From assembly GCF_037026715.1 (NCBI RefSeq), contig NZ_JBANCG010000007.1, positions 62,001 through 126,000 on the forward strand: 64,000 nucleotides of DNA. Direction: 5' to 3'. Below, in pieces: positions 54,541 through 63,690 of the stretch; the first letter of the stretch is position 1; every line of letters starts with the position of its first letter. The position numbers and the translations under genes are program-made. The notes below the pieces were generated by a model. The model did no database searches and had not been told where the DNA came from. It saw only the letters and a list, made by a program, of their open reading frames with translations. The DNA is from Breoghania sp037026715 (GTDB lineage: Bacteria; Pseudomonadota; Alphaproteobacteria; Rhizobiales; Stappiaceae).

Positions 54541-55760
54541 TGCAGATCGCGCCCCCCACCCCTCTGATGAGCGAATTTCGCACCTCCATCCTCGGTGCCG
54601 CCCTCGTCGCCATCGGGCCGATCTCCATGGCGCTCTACACCCCCGCCATGCCGAAGCTCGCCGCCGTCTTCGACACCTCGCCCTCGGTCATCAAACTCAC
54701 CCTGACCGCCTATTTCGCGGGCTTCGCACTGACCCAGCTCGTCTGCGGCCCGCTGACAGACGCCTATGGCCGCCGGCCTGTAACGCTGTGGTTCCTGCTG
54801 CTCTATCTTGGCGCGACGGTCATGGCGACCTGGGCGCCGACGGTGGAATGGCTCATTGTCGCGCGTCTCGTGCAAGGGGTGGGCGCCGCCGTCGGCATCG
54901 CCGTCTCGCGCGCCATCGTGCGCGACCAGTATATCGGCCAGGCTTCCTCGCGCATTCTCAACGCCGTCGGCATGATGCTGGCCGTGGGGCCGGCCGTCTC
55001 TCCCACCATCGGCGGCATCACGCTGACGCTGTTCGGCTGGCAGGAGATCTTCTATTTCATGATGATCTACGGCGTCCTTCTCGGCCTCGCCGTGTTCTTC
55101 CTGCTGCCGGAAACGAACCTGCTGCCGGATCCCGCCCGCGCGCGTCCGCGCCGGCTGCTCGACGCCTACCTGACGCTCAGCATCACTCCGGCCTTCCTCA
55201 GGCCCTCGTTGTTCATCGGCCTGTCGCTCGGCTGCATCTACACCATGGCCACGATCATCCCGTTCGTGATGATCGAACATGTGGGCCTGACGCCCGCCCA
55301 GTTCGGCTTCGGCATGATGCTGCAATCGGCCTGCTACTTTTCCGGCACCATCTCCACCTCCCGCCTTCTGCGCCGCTGCGACGCGGAAAGCCTGGTGCCC
55401 TGGTCGATCGGCGGCATGCTGGTGGGAATGACGCTGCTGAGCGCGATGCTGCACGTGCCCGGCTTCACCTACCTGATGGTGATGGGCCCGATCGGTCTGT
55501 TCACCTTCTCGCTCGCCCACGCCATTCCGGCCACCACCACCTGGGCGCTGGCCTCCTTCCCGCGCATGGCGGGATCGGCCGCCTCGATGATGGGCTTCAT
55601 CCAGTTCGGCAGCGGTTTCGCCGGATCGATCGTCGCCGCGTGGATCGGCGATCCGGTGCTCGCCATGGCGACGGTGCCGCCGGCGATGCCGATGATCGGC
55701 ATCGTCGCCTACGTGCTTCTCGGCTTCGCCACGCGCCGCCAGCCGCCTTCGCGCATGTAA
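54540..55760 (+). CDS. MFS multidrug transporter, Bcr/CflA family
   Basis: A 406-residue inner-membrane antiporter with 12 segments. YTPAMPKLAAVFDTSPSVIK and GPLTDAYGRRPVTLW are the group signatures. ATG 54540 shares its A with the marR stop; an ATG at 54567 is an alternative closer to the first membrane segment. It is the second gene of a marR-efflux operon. Substrate unknown. It is a paralogue in type, not a close copy, of the transporter at 8351-9478. Confidence 0.93.
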   Translation: MQIAPPTPLMSEFRTSILGAALVAIGPISMALYTPAMPKLAAVFDTSPSVIKLTLTAYFAGFALTQLVCGPLTDAYGRRPVTLWFLLLYLGATVMATWAPTVEWLIVARLVQGVGAAVGIAVSRAIVRDQYIGQASSRILNAVGMMLAVGPAVSPTIGGITLTLFGWQEIFYFMMIYGVLLGLAVFFLLPETNLLPDPARARPRRLLDAYLTLSITPAFLRPSLFIGLSLGCIYTMATIIPFVMIEHVGLTPAQFGFGMMLQSACYFSGTISTSRLLRRCDAESLVPWSIGGMLVGMTLLSAMLHVPGFTYLMVMGPIGLFTFSLAHAIPATTTWALASFPRMAGSAASMMGFIQFGSGFAGSIVAAWIGDPVLAMATVPPAMPMIGIVAYVLLGFATRRQPPSRM

Positions 55761-55861
55761 GAAGCCTTTCCGCCGCGCATGTGAGGCTTGCGGGCGGGAC
55801 TTGCGGGCACGGGAACTTGTGCCCCATCCTGTGTGCCCGACCGGAACGGAGCGCGCCGAGC

Positions 55862-56251
55862 ATGACCCGCCACCACATCTCCTCAGGCTCCGATTTCGAG
55901 CGCCGCTTCGGCTATGCCCGCGCCGTTGTCGACGGCGACTGGATCTTCGTTTCCGGCACCACCGGCTACGACTACGACAAGAAGGTTCTGCCGGCGACGG
56001 TGGAGACGCAGGCGCGCAAGGCGCTGGCCAACATCGCCCGCACGCTGGCGGAAACGGGCGCCTCGCTCGCCGACGTGGTTCGGGTGCGCTACTACGTTTC
56101 CGACCGCGCCCACGTGCGCCGCATCGCGCCCATCCTGGCCGATGCCTTCGGCGAGATCCGCCCGGCCGCGACCATGGTGCTGTGCGAGATGATCGAGCCG
56201 GAAATGCTGATCGAGATCGAGGTCACGGCGCTCAGGCGCGATGCAGGATAG
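55862..56251 (+). CDS. RidA/YjgF family enamine/imine deaminase
   Basis: A 129-residue protein. WIFVSGTTGYDYDKKVLPAT and LADVVRVRYYVSD match the family; the Arg of the latter corresponds to the catalytic Arg of RidA. These proteins clear reactive enamines made by PLP enzymes. This member is a RidA subfamily form rather than RidA itself, and its substrate is not known. It lies about 100 bp behind the MFS gene. Confidence 0.88.
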   Translation: MTRHHISSGSDFERRFGYARAVVDGDWIFVSGTTGYDYDKKVLPATVETQARKALANIARTLAETGASLADVVRVRYYVSDRAHVRRIAPILADAFGEIRPAATMVLCEMIEPEMLIEIEVTALRRDAG

Positions 56252-56303
56252 GGTGGAGGGAGCCACCCGGGCAGAGGCCCTTGCCGGGCATCAGCCCCTT
56301 GCG

Positions 56304-56437
56304 CCCCTCTCCCCCCTTGTGGGGGAGATGTCACGCCTTGGCGTGACAGAGGGGGGTGAAGCGGCAGGTTCGGAACAAGCGGCTTACCCCCCTCTGTCGG
56401 CTTACGCCGACATCTCCCCCACAAGGGGGGAGAGGGG
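56304..56437. repeat. Intergenic palindromic repeat, family E copy 2
   Basis: Same architecture and the same 20-nt spacer GGCAGGTTCGGAACAAGCGG as copy 1 at 51708-51840, but with different arm loops (CACGCCTTGGCGTG and CGGCTTACGCCG). It lies between the convergent RidA and DUF4175 genes. Confidence 0.92.
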
Positions 56438-56488
56438 AGCGAGGCGGTAGTCCCCGGACACGTGCGGCCAGATCTCGCGGACCGCCCC

Positions 56489-59077
56489 CTACTCCCGCTT
56501 CAGCAGCCGCTCCAGATAATCCAGTTCGCCCTGCGGCCTGGCGGGATCGGAGAACCGGCGGCGGAGCTCTTCCAGAATGCGGCGGGCGCGCTGGATGTCG
56601 ATGTCGTCGGGCACCTTCACCCGGTTGCCGTAGTCGGGGCCGTCGGTGCGGCGGGGACGACCGAGCGGGTCCTCGTTGTTGCGCCCGTCCTGACGCACGA
56701 GGCCGCCGGGGCCGCCTGGGCCCATCATCTGTTCGCCGAGTTGCTGCGCACCGCGACGCAGCGCCTCCAGCGCCTGGCCCTGATCGCCCACGGCATCGCC
56801 CGGCCGGCCGTCGCCCAGCGCCTCGCCGGCCCGCCCCATGCTCTTGCCGGCCTCGCCCAGTTCGCCGGGCTGCGGCATGCCGTTCTTGCCCATCTGCTCC
56901 ATCAGCTTCTGAAGCTGTTCGGCAAGCGCGTTCTGGCCTTCCTGCAAGCGCTTCAGGGCTTCGGCGAGCTGTTCCTGAGTCATCTGCTGGCCATTGCCGT
57001 TCTGGCCCTGCTGCGGCTGGCCGTTGGGGTCGAACTGATCCTCCCGGTCCTCGCCCTGCTGGCCCTGGCGATGGGTCTGGTCCATCAACTCCTGCTGGCG
57101 GCGGATCATGTCGGCCAGCTCATTGAGCATCTTCATCATTTCCTGCGACTGGCGGTTTTGCTGCATCTGCTGCATGCGCCCCGTCTGCAGGTTTTCCAGC
57201 ATCCGCTGCATCTGGGACAGAAGATCGCGCGCCGCGTCGCGCGCGCCGTTCTTCGCCAGTTCCTCGATCTTGCGCAGCATTTCCTCCAGATCCTGGCTGC
57301 GCAGCATCTGGGAATTGGGATCCATCGGCTGCATCGCCTGCGGATTGTTCTTCAGCTGCTCGGCCAGCGCCTGCATGTAGCGCTGCAGAGCCTCGCGCAG
57401 CTCCTGCGTGAGCTTGGCGATCTCCTCGTCGGAGGCGCCGCGCTCCAGCGCGTCGCGCAAGCGCTCCTGCGCCTGACGCAGCTCGCGCTCGGCGACCGAC
57501 AGGTCCCCGTCCTCGATGGAAAGCGCCAGTTCCCACATCAGGTCCGCGACCGCGCGCAGCTCGTCGTCGCCGGACGCCTCGTTGAGCCGGGCGTAGACGA
57601 ACTTCATGCCGAGGAAATTCTTCGGATCGTCCATGAATTCGTCGGGCGCCAGCAGCAGCATGTCCATCGCGTCGATGACCTGCGGCTGAAGATTGGCGTC
57701 AAGCGCGAGGTTGCGACGCTGCTCGACGACGGCGCGCGCCAGCGGCTTGGTGAAACGGCGCTCCGGCAGGGTGATGAGCTTGGTTTCCGACCGCCCCTCC
57801 TGGCCCGCCTCGTCGGTGGCGACAAGCGTCAGGCGGACCTTGGACCCCGCCCAGGGGTGAGCGGTGAGGTCCTTGAACGTCTCGCCCTTGCCTTCGCGCG
57901 CGCGCCGGTGTGGCAGCGACAGAGGAAAGTCGGGCGCCTCGTAGAGCGGATGCGGCGCGGCCCGCGCCCCGCCGAGCGCACCGGAAATGGTCGTCGCGTC
58001 CTCGGTCGGCTCGATCTCGGCGCGGGCGGTAACGACGCCGAAATCGTCCGACACCTCGTAGGCGAGTTTCAGCGTGCCGCTCAGCTGGCCCTCGGGTTCG
58101 CCGAGAAAGGTGATGGTGGGGTTTTCGTCCGGCTCCACCGCAAAGCGCCACAGATCGACCGTCCGCCCCGCCCGCCGCACCTCGATCGAACCGTTCGAGG
58201 CGAGCGTGACGCGGTGTTCCAGCGGCGCATCGGTGGCCGAATTGGGATCGCGCGGGGCCTCCGGCGCGACATCCGCCTCGTTTCCGCCGGAGATTGACGT
58301 AACGGTGAGATCGCGGCTGTCGCCCTGCGCGCGCACGATGACGGTGCTGCCTTCGGGAACCGTGACGACGGCCTGAGGATCGCGCGCAGGCCCCATGTCG
58401 CCGGTGAGGAAGATCGGCGGACGGCGGGTATAGGCGGGCGGCGTAACCCAGGCATCGATGCGCCCGGCATGCGCTTCCGGCGCCTCATTGCCGGTAAACG
58501 CCGAAACCGTGCGGGCGCCGCGATCGCCCATCGAGACACCGAAGCCGACGACCAGCAGGAGCGCGACGATGACGCGCGCGCCCCAGGGATCGCGCCGGAA
58601 GGCCTCAGGATGCGGCCAGCCGGGCGTCAGCGCGCCGAGCGCCTTCAGGGCACGCGCCCGGTGCGCCTGCCACAGCGCGCGCACGGTCGGATCGTTCGTG
58701 TCGGTGGCGAGATCGTCTTCGAGCGTTGCGAGCGGATGGTGGGTGTAGTGGCCGGCCGCTTCCAGCCGCGCGAGACCTTGCGCCCTGGTCGGCCAGCGCA
58801 GCGTCAACCCGGGCCAGGCGGCATAGCCGATGCCGCCGGCAAAGGCCGCAAGCCCGACCCAGCGCAGCCACACCGGCAGAAGCCACCAGAAACCGAGCCA
58901 GGAGAGCGCGAGAAACAGACCGGCGACGATGAGAATACGGTAGGCGACGGGCCACAGCCGCTCCCAGAAAAGTGCTGCGCGCGCAAGCGCGAGCGCCCGG
59001 GCAAGCCTGCGCTCGAACGCGGCTTTGGCGTCACGCCCTGCGGTAGCGGGGCCAGTGGGCTCAGGACTGTCCGTCAA
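56489..59077 (-). CDS. TIGR02302/DUF4175 family membrane protein
   Basis: A protein of about 862 residues. After a cytoplasmic start come two or three membrane segments (ILIVAGLFLALSWLGFWWLL; VIVALLLVVGFGVSM), a large periplasmic region with an Ig-like part (WVTPPAYTRRPPIFL), and from about residue 560 a very Gln/Met/Asn-rich helical region (GRMQQMQQNRQSQEMMKMLN) ending in a conserved ARRILEELRRRFSDP. The family is restricted to alphaproteobacteria and has no established function. TTG 59077 is chosen because GGGGAG stands 7 nt before it; no ATG lies near the conserved start. Confidence 0.85.
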   Translation of the reverse strand: MTDSPEPTGPATAGRDAKAAFERRLARALALARAALFWERLWPVAYRILIVAGLFLALSWLGFWWLLPVWLRWVGLAAFAGGIGYAAWPGLTLRWPTRAQGLARLEAAGHYTHHPLATLEDDLATDTNDPTVRALWQAHRARALKALGALTPGWPHPEAFRRDPWGARVIVALLLVVGFGVSMGDRGARTVSAFTGNEAPEAHAGRIDAWVTPPAYTRRPPIFLTGDMGPARDPQAVVTVPEGSTVIVRAQGDSRDLTVTSISGGNEADVAPEAPRDPNSATDAPLEHRVTLASNGSIEVRRAGRTVDLWRFAVEPDENPTITFLGEPEGQLSGTLKLAYEVSDDFGVVTARAEIEPTEDATTISGALGGARAAPHPLYEAPDFPLSLPHRRAREGKGETFKDLTAHPWAGSKVRLTLVATDEAGQEGRSETKLITLPERRFTKPLARAVVEQRRNLALDANLQPQVIDAMDMLLLAPDEFMDDPKNFLGMKFVYARLNEASGDDELRAVADLMWELALSIEDGDLSVAERELRQAQERLRDALERGASDEEIAKLTQELREALQRYMQALAEQLKNNPQAMQPMDPNSQMLRSQDLEEMLRKIEELAKNGARDAARDLLSQMQRMLENLQTGRMQQMQQNRQSQEMMKMLNELADMIRRQQELMDQTHRQGQQGEDREDQFDPNGQPQQGQNGNGQQMTQEQLAEALKRLQEGQNALAEQLQKLMEQMGKNGMPQPGELGEAGKSMGRAGEALGDGRPGDAVGDQGQALEALRRGAQQLGEQMMGPGGPGGLVRQDGRNNEDPLGRPRRTDGPDYGNRVKVPDDIDIQRARRILEELRRRFSDPARPQGELDYLERLLKRE

Positions 59078-59342
59078 GATCAAGCTCCCCGATTGCCGGC
59101 TTCCTCCCCGTACCCCTGATGCTCGCATATGTCGGCATTGCGGTTTGCACAGTCTACAGGGTGTGACGCAGGCCGCCATACGGCAAGCTAATTATGGCCG
59201 GCGCGTGGTTTCGCCGGTCACAATGAGTTCAGAAGCGGTAGCGGGAAGCGTGCTGCGCGGAACAATGATCGAAGCCGACGCAACGTCCGTTGCAGACCCG
59301 CTGCACGCACCGCCTGTCATTTCGATAAAGACCACTCTTCTC

Positions 59343-59455
59343 AGCCCCTCCGTCGTCATTGCCCGGCTTCGTCCGGGCAATCCACTGCGGGCTGCTGCAG
59401 ACGCGGGACCAGTTGGATCACCCGGACAAAGCCGGGTGATGACGGCGGAGAGAGG
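59343..59455. repeat. Intergenic palindromic repeat, family C copy 4
   Basis: GCCCCTCCGTCGTCATTGCC with GGCTTCGTCCGGGCAATCCA, spacer, then the inverse with GGACAAAGCCGGGTGATGAC. Otherwise I see nothing in the 420-bp gap 59078-59497. Confidence 0.9.
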
Positions 59456-59497
59456 GAAGCAAATGCTGCGGTTCCAGGCCGAGAACGATGCCTTGCC

Positions 59498-60769
59498 CTA
59501 CCCCTCCAGCCAGTCGGGCAGCCGGTCGAGGCCGATCAGGTCGTCGTAGCTCGGACGCGGGCGCACCACGGCGTACTGCGATCCATTGACCAGAACCTCC
59601 GGCACGAGGCGGCGGGAATTGTAGGTGCCGGCCTGCACCGCGCCGTAGGCGCCGGCCGAATAGACCGCGATCAGATCGCCTGACTTAAGCGCGGGAAGAT
59701 CGCGCCCGTGGCCGAGATAGTCGCCCGTCTCGCAGACCGGACCGACGATGTCGGCGACCATGCGCGGCGCGTCGGGGGCCGGCTCCGCCACCGGGCCGAT
59801 CTCGTGCCACGCCTCGTAAAGCGTCGGGCGCACGAGATCGTTCATCGCCGCATCGACGATGACGAAGGTCTTGTCCGCGCCCTGCTTCACGTAGATCACT
59901 TCCGACACCAGAATGCCCGCATTGCCGGCAATCAGGCGGCCGGGCTCGAAAATGATGCGGCAGTCGAGTTCCTCGACATGCTTCCTGACCACGGTGGCAT
60001 AGGCGTCGGGGAGCGGTGGCGGCTCGTTGTTGCCGCGATAGGGAATGCCGAGCCCTCCACCCAGATCGACATGCTCGATGGTGTGGCCGTCGGCGCGAAG
60101 CGTCGCGATGAGGTCGCCGAGGCGGGCGAAGGCCGCGTCAAAGGGTTCGAGCTCGGTGATCTGCGAGCCGATATGCATGTCGATGCCGGTGACCTCGATG
60201 CCCGGCAGCGCGGCCGCACGCCCGTAGACTGCGCGGGCGCGCTGCCAGGGAATGCCGAACTTGTTCTCCGCCTTGCCGGTGGAGATCTTCGCGTGCGTGC
60301 GCGCATCCACGTCCGGATTGATGCGCAGCGAGATGCGGGCGGTCTTGCCCTTTGCCGAGGCAACGTCCGAAAGGCGCTCCAGCTCGGGTTCGGATTCGAC
60401 GTTGAAGCACAGGATGTCGTGGTCGAGCGCGAAGGCAAGCTCCGCGGCCGTCTTGCCGACGCCGGAGAACATGATGCGCTCACCGGGCACGCCGGCCGCG
60501 ATCGCCCGGCGCAACTCGCCTTCGGAGACCACGTCCATGCCGGCGCCGAGACGGGCGAGCGTCGTCAGTACGGCCTGGTTGGAATTGGCCTTCATGGCAT
60601 AGCAGACCATGGTGTCGATGCCGGAAAAGGCACCGGCGAAGACCTTGTAATGCCGCTCCAGCGTGGCGGTGGAATAGCAGTAGAACGGCGTGCCGACCTC
60701 ACGCGCGATGTCGGCCACGCTCACGTCTTCAGCGTGCAGGACGCCGTCGCGATGGGAAAAATGATGCAC
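59498..60769 (-). CDS. lysA: Diaminopimelate decarboxylase
   Basis: A 423-residue PLP enzyme that decarboxylates meso-diaminopimelate to L-lysine. The PLP Lys is in MVCYAMKANSNQAVL, the HIGSQITELEPF and VDLGGGLGIPY segments bind the phosphate, and CETGDYLGHGRDLP with the Cys from the partner subunit completes the site. It is downstream of lptM and argH on the same strand, the common rhizobial order. Confidence 0.97.
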   Translation of the reverse strand: MHHFSHRDGVLHAEDVSVADIAREVGTPFYCYSTATLERHYKVFAGAFSGIDTMVCYAMKANSNQAVLTTLARLGAGMDVVSEGELRRAIAAGVPGERIMFSGVGKTAAELAFALDHDILCFNVESEPELERLSDVASAKGKTARISLRINPDVDARTHAKISTGKAENKFGIPWQRARAVYGRAAALPGIEVTGIDMHIGSQITELEPFDAAFARLGDLIATLRADGHTIEHVDLGGGLGIPYRGNNEPPPLPDAYATVVRKHVEELDCRIIFEPGRLIAGNAGILVSEVIYVKQGADKTFVIVDAAMNDLVRPTLYEAWHEIGPVAEPAPDAPRMVADIVGPVCETGDYLGHGRDLPALKSGDLIAVYSAGAYGAVQAGTYNSRRLVPEVLVNGSQYAVVRPRPSYDDLIGLDRLPDWLEG

Positions 60770-60790
60770 GAGCTTCGAGCTCCGGAGGGA

Positions 60791-61048
60791 TCAGATCAGG
60801 GGGTCGAGAATGAAGGACCTGTCGGGCTTTTTGGCCCGCACCGGTTTCTCGCGCTCGACCGCGCCCGGCACGGCGGCGGACAGCGGCGCGCTCGTGGCCG
60901 CCGGCTCCGGTTGCTCCGTGGCCCGGGGTGCTTCCAGCGGCCCACGGCGCCCGCATCCGCTCAAGGAAAGCGCCAGCACGGCGACGGCAAGGACGGCCAG
61001 CGGGGCGGTCAGGCGGGGGGCCAGACGGGCGGAACGGACGGCGCTCAC
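60791..61048 (-). CDS. lptM: Small lipoprotein LptM (YifL-like)
   Basis: An 85-residue lipoprotein. After the signal (LAVLAVAVLALSLSGC) comes CGRRGPLE, the conserved start of LptM, which helps mature the LPS translocon LptD. The tail is Pro/Ala-rich and variable. The start is GTG 61048 with GGAGAG 5-6 nt before it; a longer frame to 61195 has no conserved sequence. It is set between argH and lysA, as in many relatives (dap/lys region), 21 bp upstream of lysA. Confidence 0.88.
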   Translation of the reverse strand: MSAVRSARLAPRLTAPLAVLAVAVLALSLSGCGRRGPLEAPRATEQPEPAATSAPLSAAVPGAVEREKPVRAKKPDRSFILDPLI

Positions 61049-61191
61049 GGATCTCTCCAGGTTTTCAGATGGGTCCGATCTTCGGAACGGATCGCAGGCC
61101 CCGGCGCAGGTTTGCGCCGGTTCTCGTGTCGCACGCAAACGCCTTTGCTTCAAGACGTTGTTTTCGCGCATGCCCGCAAGGCGGACAGGGT

Positions 61192-62589
61192 TCACCCCCT
61201 CGCCCGCTCCTTCTCCAGCTGCTTCAGCCAGCGCCGGGCCTGCTTGCGCACGTTGGCGGGCGCCGTGCCGCCGTAGCTCACGCGGCTCCTGACCGACTTG
61301 TCGACGGAAAGCACCGAGAACACGTCCTCGGTGATGCCGGGCTCGACGCCCTGCATCTCGGCCAGCGGCACCTTGTGCAGCTCGACGCCCCTGGCCGAGG
61401 CGATGCCGACGATGGAGCCGGTGATGTGGTGGGCCCGGCGGAAGGGAACACCGAGCACGCGGACCAGCCAGTCGGCGAGATCAGTCGCGGTGGAATAGCC
61501 GGAGCCGGCCGCCTTCTTCAGGCGTGTCACGTCGGGCTCCATGTCGCCGATCATGCCGGTCATCGCCGCGATCGCCAGCGACAGGTTGGAGAGCGCGTCG
61601 AAGGCCTGCTCCTTGTCTTCCTGCATGTCCTTGGAATAGGCGAGCGGCAGGCCCTTCATGACGGTGAGAAGCCCGACCAGAGCGCCCGAAATGCGGCCAG
61701 TCTTGGCGCGCACCAGTTCGGCGGCATCCGGATTGCGCTTCTGCGGCATGATCGAGGAGCCGGTGGTGAACTTGTCCGACAGCTTGACGAAGCCGAACTG
61801 CGCCGAGCACCACAACACGATCTCTTCCGCCAGCCGCGACAGGTGCACGGCCGCGATCGAGGCGGCGGAAAGCGCCTCCAGCACGAAATCGCGATCGGCC
61901 ACCGCATCGAGCGAGTTGGCCGTCGGACGGTCGAAGCCGAGCGCCTTCGCGGTCGCCTCGCGGTCGATCGGAAAGGACGTGCCGGCAAGCGCTGCGGAGC
62001 CCAGCGGGCATTCGTTCATGCGGCGGCGGGCATCGGAGAACCGGCCACGATCGCGCGCAATCATCTCCACATAGGCCAGCATGTGATGGCCGAACGTGAC
62101 CGGCTGGGCCGACTGCAGGTGCGTGAAGCCCGGCATGACGGCACCCGCATGCGTCTCGGCCTTTTCGGCGAGCGCCTGCTGGAGGTTTGCCAGCTGATGG
62201 TCGAGCGTGTCCATCGTGTCGCGCACCCAGAGGCGGAAGTCGGTCGCCACCTGGTCGTTGCGCGAGCGCGCGGTGTGGAGCCGTCCGGCCGCATCGCCGA
62301 TCAGATCCGCAAGGCGCGCCTCGATGTTCATATGGATGTCTTCGAGCGCGCGCGAAAAAGTGAACGTGCCCGCCTCGATTTCGGACAGGATCGTGTCTAG
62401 ACCGGCCGCGATCGCCTGCGCATCCGCATCGCTGACGATGCCTTGCGCCGCCAGCATGCGGACATGAGCCTTGGACCCGGCGATATCCTGCTGGTAGAGC
62501 TTGCGGTCATAGTCGATGGAGGCGTTTATTTCCTCCATGATGGCGTCGGGGCCTTCGGCGAACCGGCCGCCCCACATGCGATTGCTCAT
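61192..62589 (-). CDS. argH: Argininosuccinate lyase
   Basis: A 465-residue enzyme, last step of arginine synthesis. MSNRMWGGRFAEGPDAIMEE is the N-terminus, HTARSRNDQVATDFRLWVRD the substrate loop and GSSIMPQKRNPDAAELV the fumarase/lyase signature with the catalytic Ser. ATG 62589 is fixed by this N-terminus; a much longer frame overlaps the divergent tlpA gene and is not real. Confidence 0.97.
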   Translation of the reverse strand: MSNRMWGGRFAEGPDAIMEEINASIDYDRKLYQQDIAGSKAHVRMLAAQGIVSDADAQAIAAGLDTILSEIEAGTFTFSRALEDIHMNIEARLADLIGDAAGRLHTARSRNDQVATDFRLWVRDTMDTLDHQLANLQQALAEKAETHAGAVMPGFTHLQSAQPVTFGHHMLAYVEMIARDRGRFSDARRRMNECPLGSAALAGTSFPIDREATAKALGFDRPTANSLDAVADRDFVLEALSAASIAAVHLSRLAEEIVLWCSAQFGFVKLSDKFTTGSSIMPQKRNPDAAELVRAKTGRISGALVGLLTVMKGLPLAYSKDMQEDKEQAFDALSNLSLAIAAMTGMIGDMEPDVTRLKKAAGSGYSTATDLADWLVRVLGVPFRRAHHITGSIVGIASARGVELHKVPLAEMQGVEPGITEDVFSVLSVDKSVRSRVSYGGTAPANVRKQARRWLKQLEKERARG

Positions 62590-62623
62590 CCTCAAGCCCT
62601 TCCAGCGAGGTTGCCCAGAAAAG

Positions 62624-63334
62624 ATGACCGAACCCGCCAACGACAATCCGAAACGGGGAAACGGCCTGAAACTGATCGCGCTTGCCGGACTGGCGGGTGC
62701 GGCGATCGGCCTGGCAGCGATATACGGGATCGGACTGCCTGATGGCAACTCGGCCGATGGCAACTCGGCCGATGGCAACTCGGCCAGTGCCGGCGCGGCC
62801 GCCAACTGCGCGCCGGCCCTTGCCGCCGCACGCCAGATCAAGCCGCTGGCGACCGGCGAGGTCGCCGCCTTCCTGCCGACGACCAAGGCGCTCGACGTCT
62901 CCCACCTCGCCTTCAAGGCCGAGGACGGCACCGACATGACGCTTGCCGACTTCAAGGGCAAGACCGTTCTTTTGAACCTGTGGGCGACGTGGTGCGCGCC
63001 GTGCCGCAAGGAAATGCCGGCGCTGGACCGTCTGGAACAGGCGATGGGCGGCGACGATTTCCAGGTGGTGCCGGTGAACGTGGACACGCGCGGCGGCGAC
63101 AGGCCCTGGAACTTCATGAAGGAGATCGGGGTCGGGCACCTTGCCCACTACGCGGACGACAGCATGGGCATCTTCAACGAGATGCGCTCCATGAGCCGGG
63201 CGACGGGCCTGCCGACGACCATGCTGGTCAGCCCCGAGGGCTGCGAGATCGGCACCATGTACGGCCCGGCGGAATGGGATTCCGAAGACGCCCAGACGCT
63301 TCTGAAGACGGCGATGGAAGCAGGGGAGAAGTAA
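62624..63334 (+). CDS. tlpA: TlpA-type thiol:disulfide interchange protein
   Basis: A 236-residue membrane-anchored thioredoxin. One N-terminal segment (LIALAGLAGAAIGLAAIYGI), a linker with three exact DGNSA units, and the thioredoxin domain with WATWCAPCRKEMP (near residues 119-131) and GLPTTMLVSPEGCE. In Bradyrhizobium TlpA reduces the CuA/Sco proteins during cytochrome oxidase assembly. The start at 62624 is 34 bp from the divergent argH start. A conserved neighbourhood in the order. Confidence 0.92.
   Translation: MTEPANDNPKRGNGLKLIALAGLAGAAIGLAAIYGIGLPDGNSADGNSADGNSASAGAAANCAPALAAARQIKPLATGEVAAFLPTTKALDVSHLAFKAEDGTDMTLADFKGKTVLLNLWATWCAPCRKEMPALDRLEQAMGGDDFQVVPVNVDTRGGDRPWNFMKEIGVGHLAHYADDSMGIFNEMRSMSRATGLPTTMLVSPEGCEIGTMYGPAEWDSEDAQTLLKTAMEAGEK
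62741..62785 (+). repeat. Three tandem 15-bp units within tlpA
   Basis: GATGGCAACTCGGCC occurs three times in exact tandem, encoding DGNSA three times in the linker between the membrane anchor and the thioredoxin domain. In-frame slippage would only change linker length. Confidence 0.95.
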
Positions 63335-63419
63335 ACGGACAGGGGGGCGCGGGCGCTTCGGTCGTCTGATGATTTGGCGGAACCGGATCCTGGGCCGGAT
63401 CGCAGGCATGTGTGCCGCA

Positions 63420-63549
63420 GCCCATCCTTCGAGACGGCGCTTTGCGCCTCCTCAGGATGACGTTATGTTTGTTGATGGTTTAGAGAAACAAACAGCACGA
63501 TAACGTCATCCTGAGGAGCCGTCGAAAGACGGCGTCTCGAAGGATGGGC
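63420..63549. repeat. Intergenic palindromic repeat, family B copy 3
   Basis: GCCCATCCTTCGAGACGGCG to CTCCTCAGGATGACGTTAT, AT-rich spacer, then the inverse ending GTCTCGAAGGATGGGC. It lies in the 356-bp gap between the convergent tlpA gene and the small hypothetical gene. Confidence 0.92.
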
Positions 63550-63690
63550 GACTTGCTTGCGTCCAACCGTTCACTGCGCTGGAAGCGAGCGCCGGGGCCC
63601 GGGACCTGAGCGGGACGGCACGATCAAAAGCCCGTGGCCAGAGGCATTGCCGCGATTGTCAAAAACATACGTCGAGGCGCCTGCCGGGCC

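Noticed and set aside
62590..63117. N-terminal extension of argH through the tlpA region
   Set aside because: The conserved argH N-terminus begins at 62589; the extension is antisense to a convincing tlpA gene and includes the tandem repeat read in the wrong strand.
13718..63549. Spaced repeats as a possible CRISPR array
   Set aside because: The repeats are inverted pairs scattered over the window, not regularly spaced direct repeats, and no cas genes are present.
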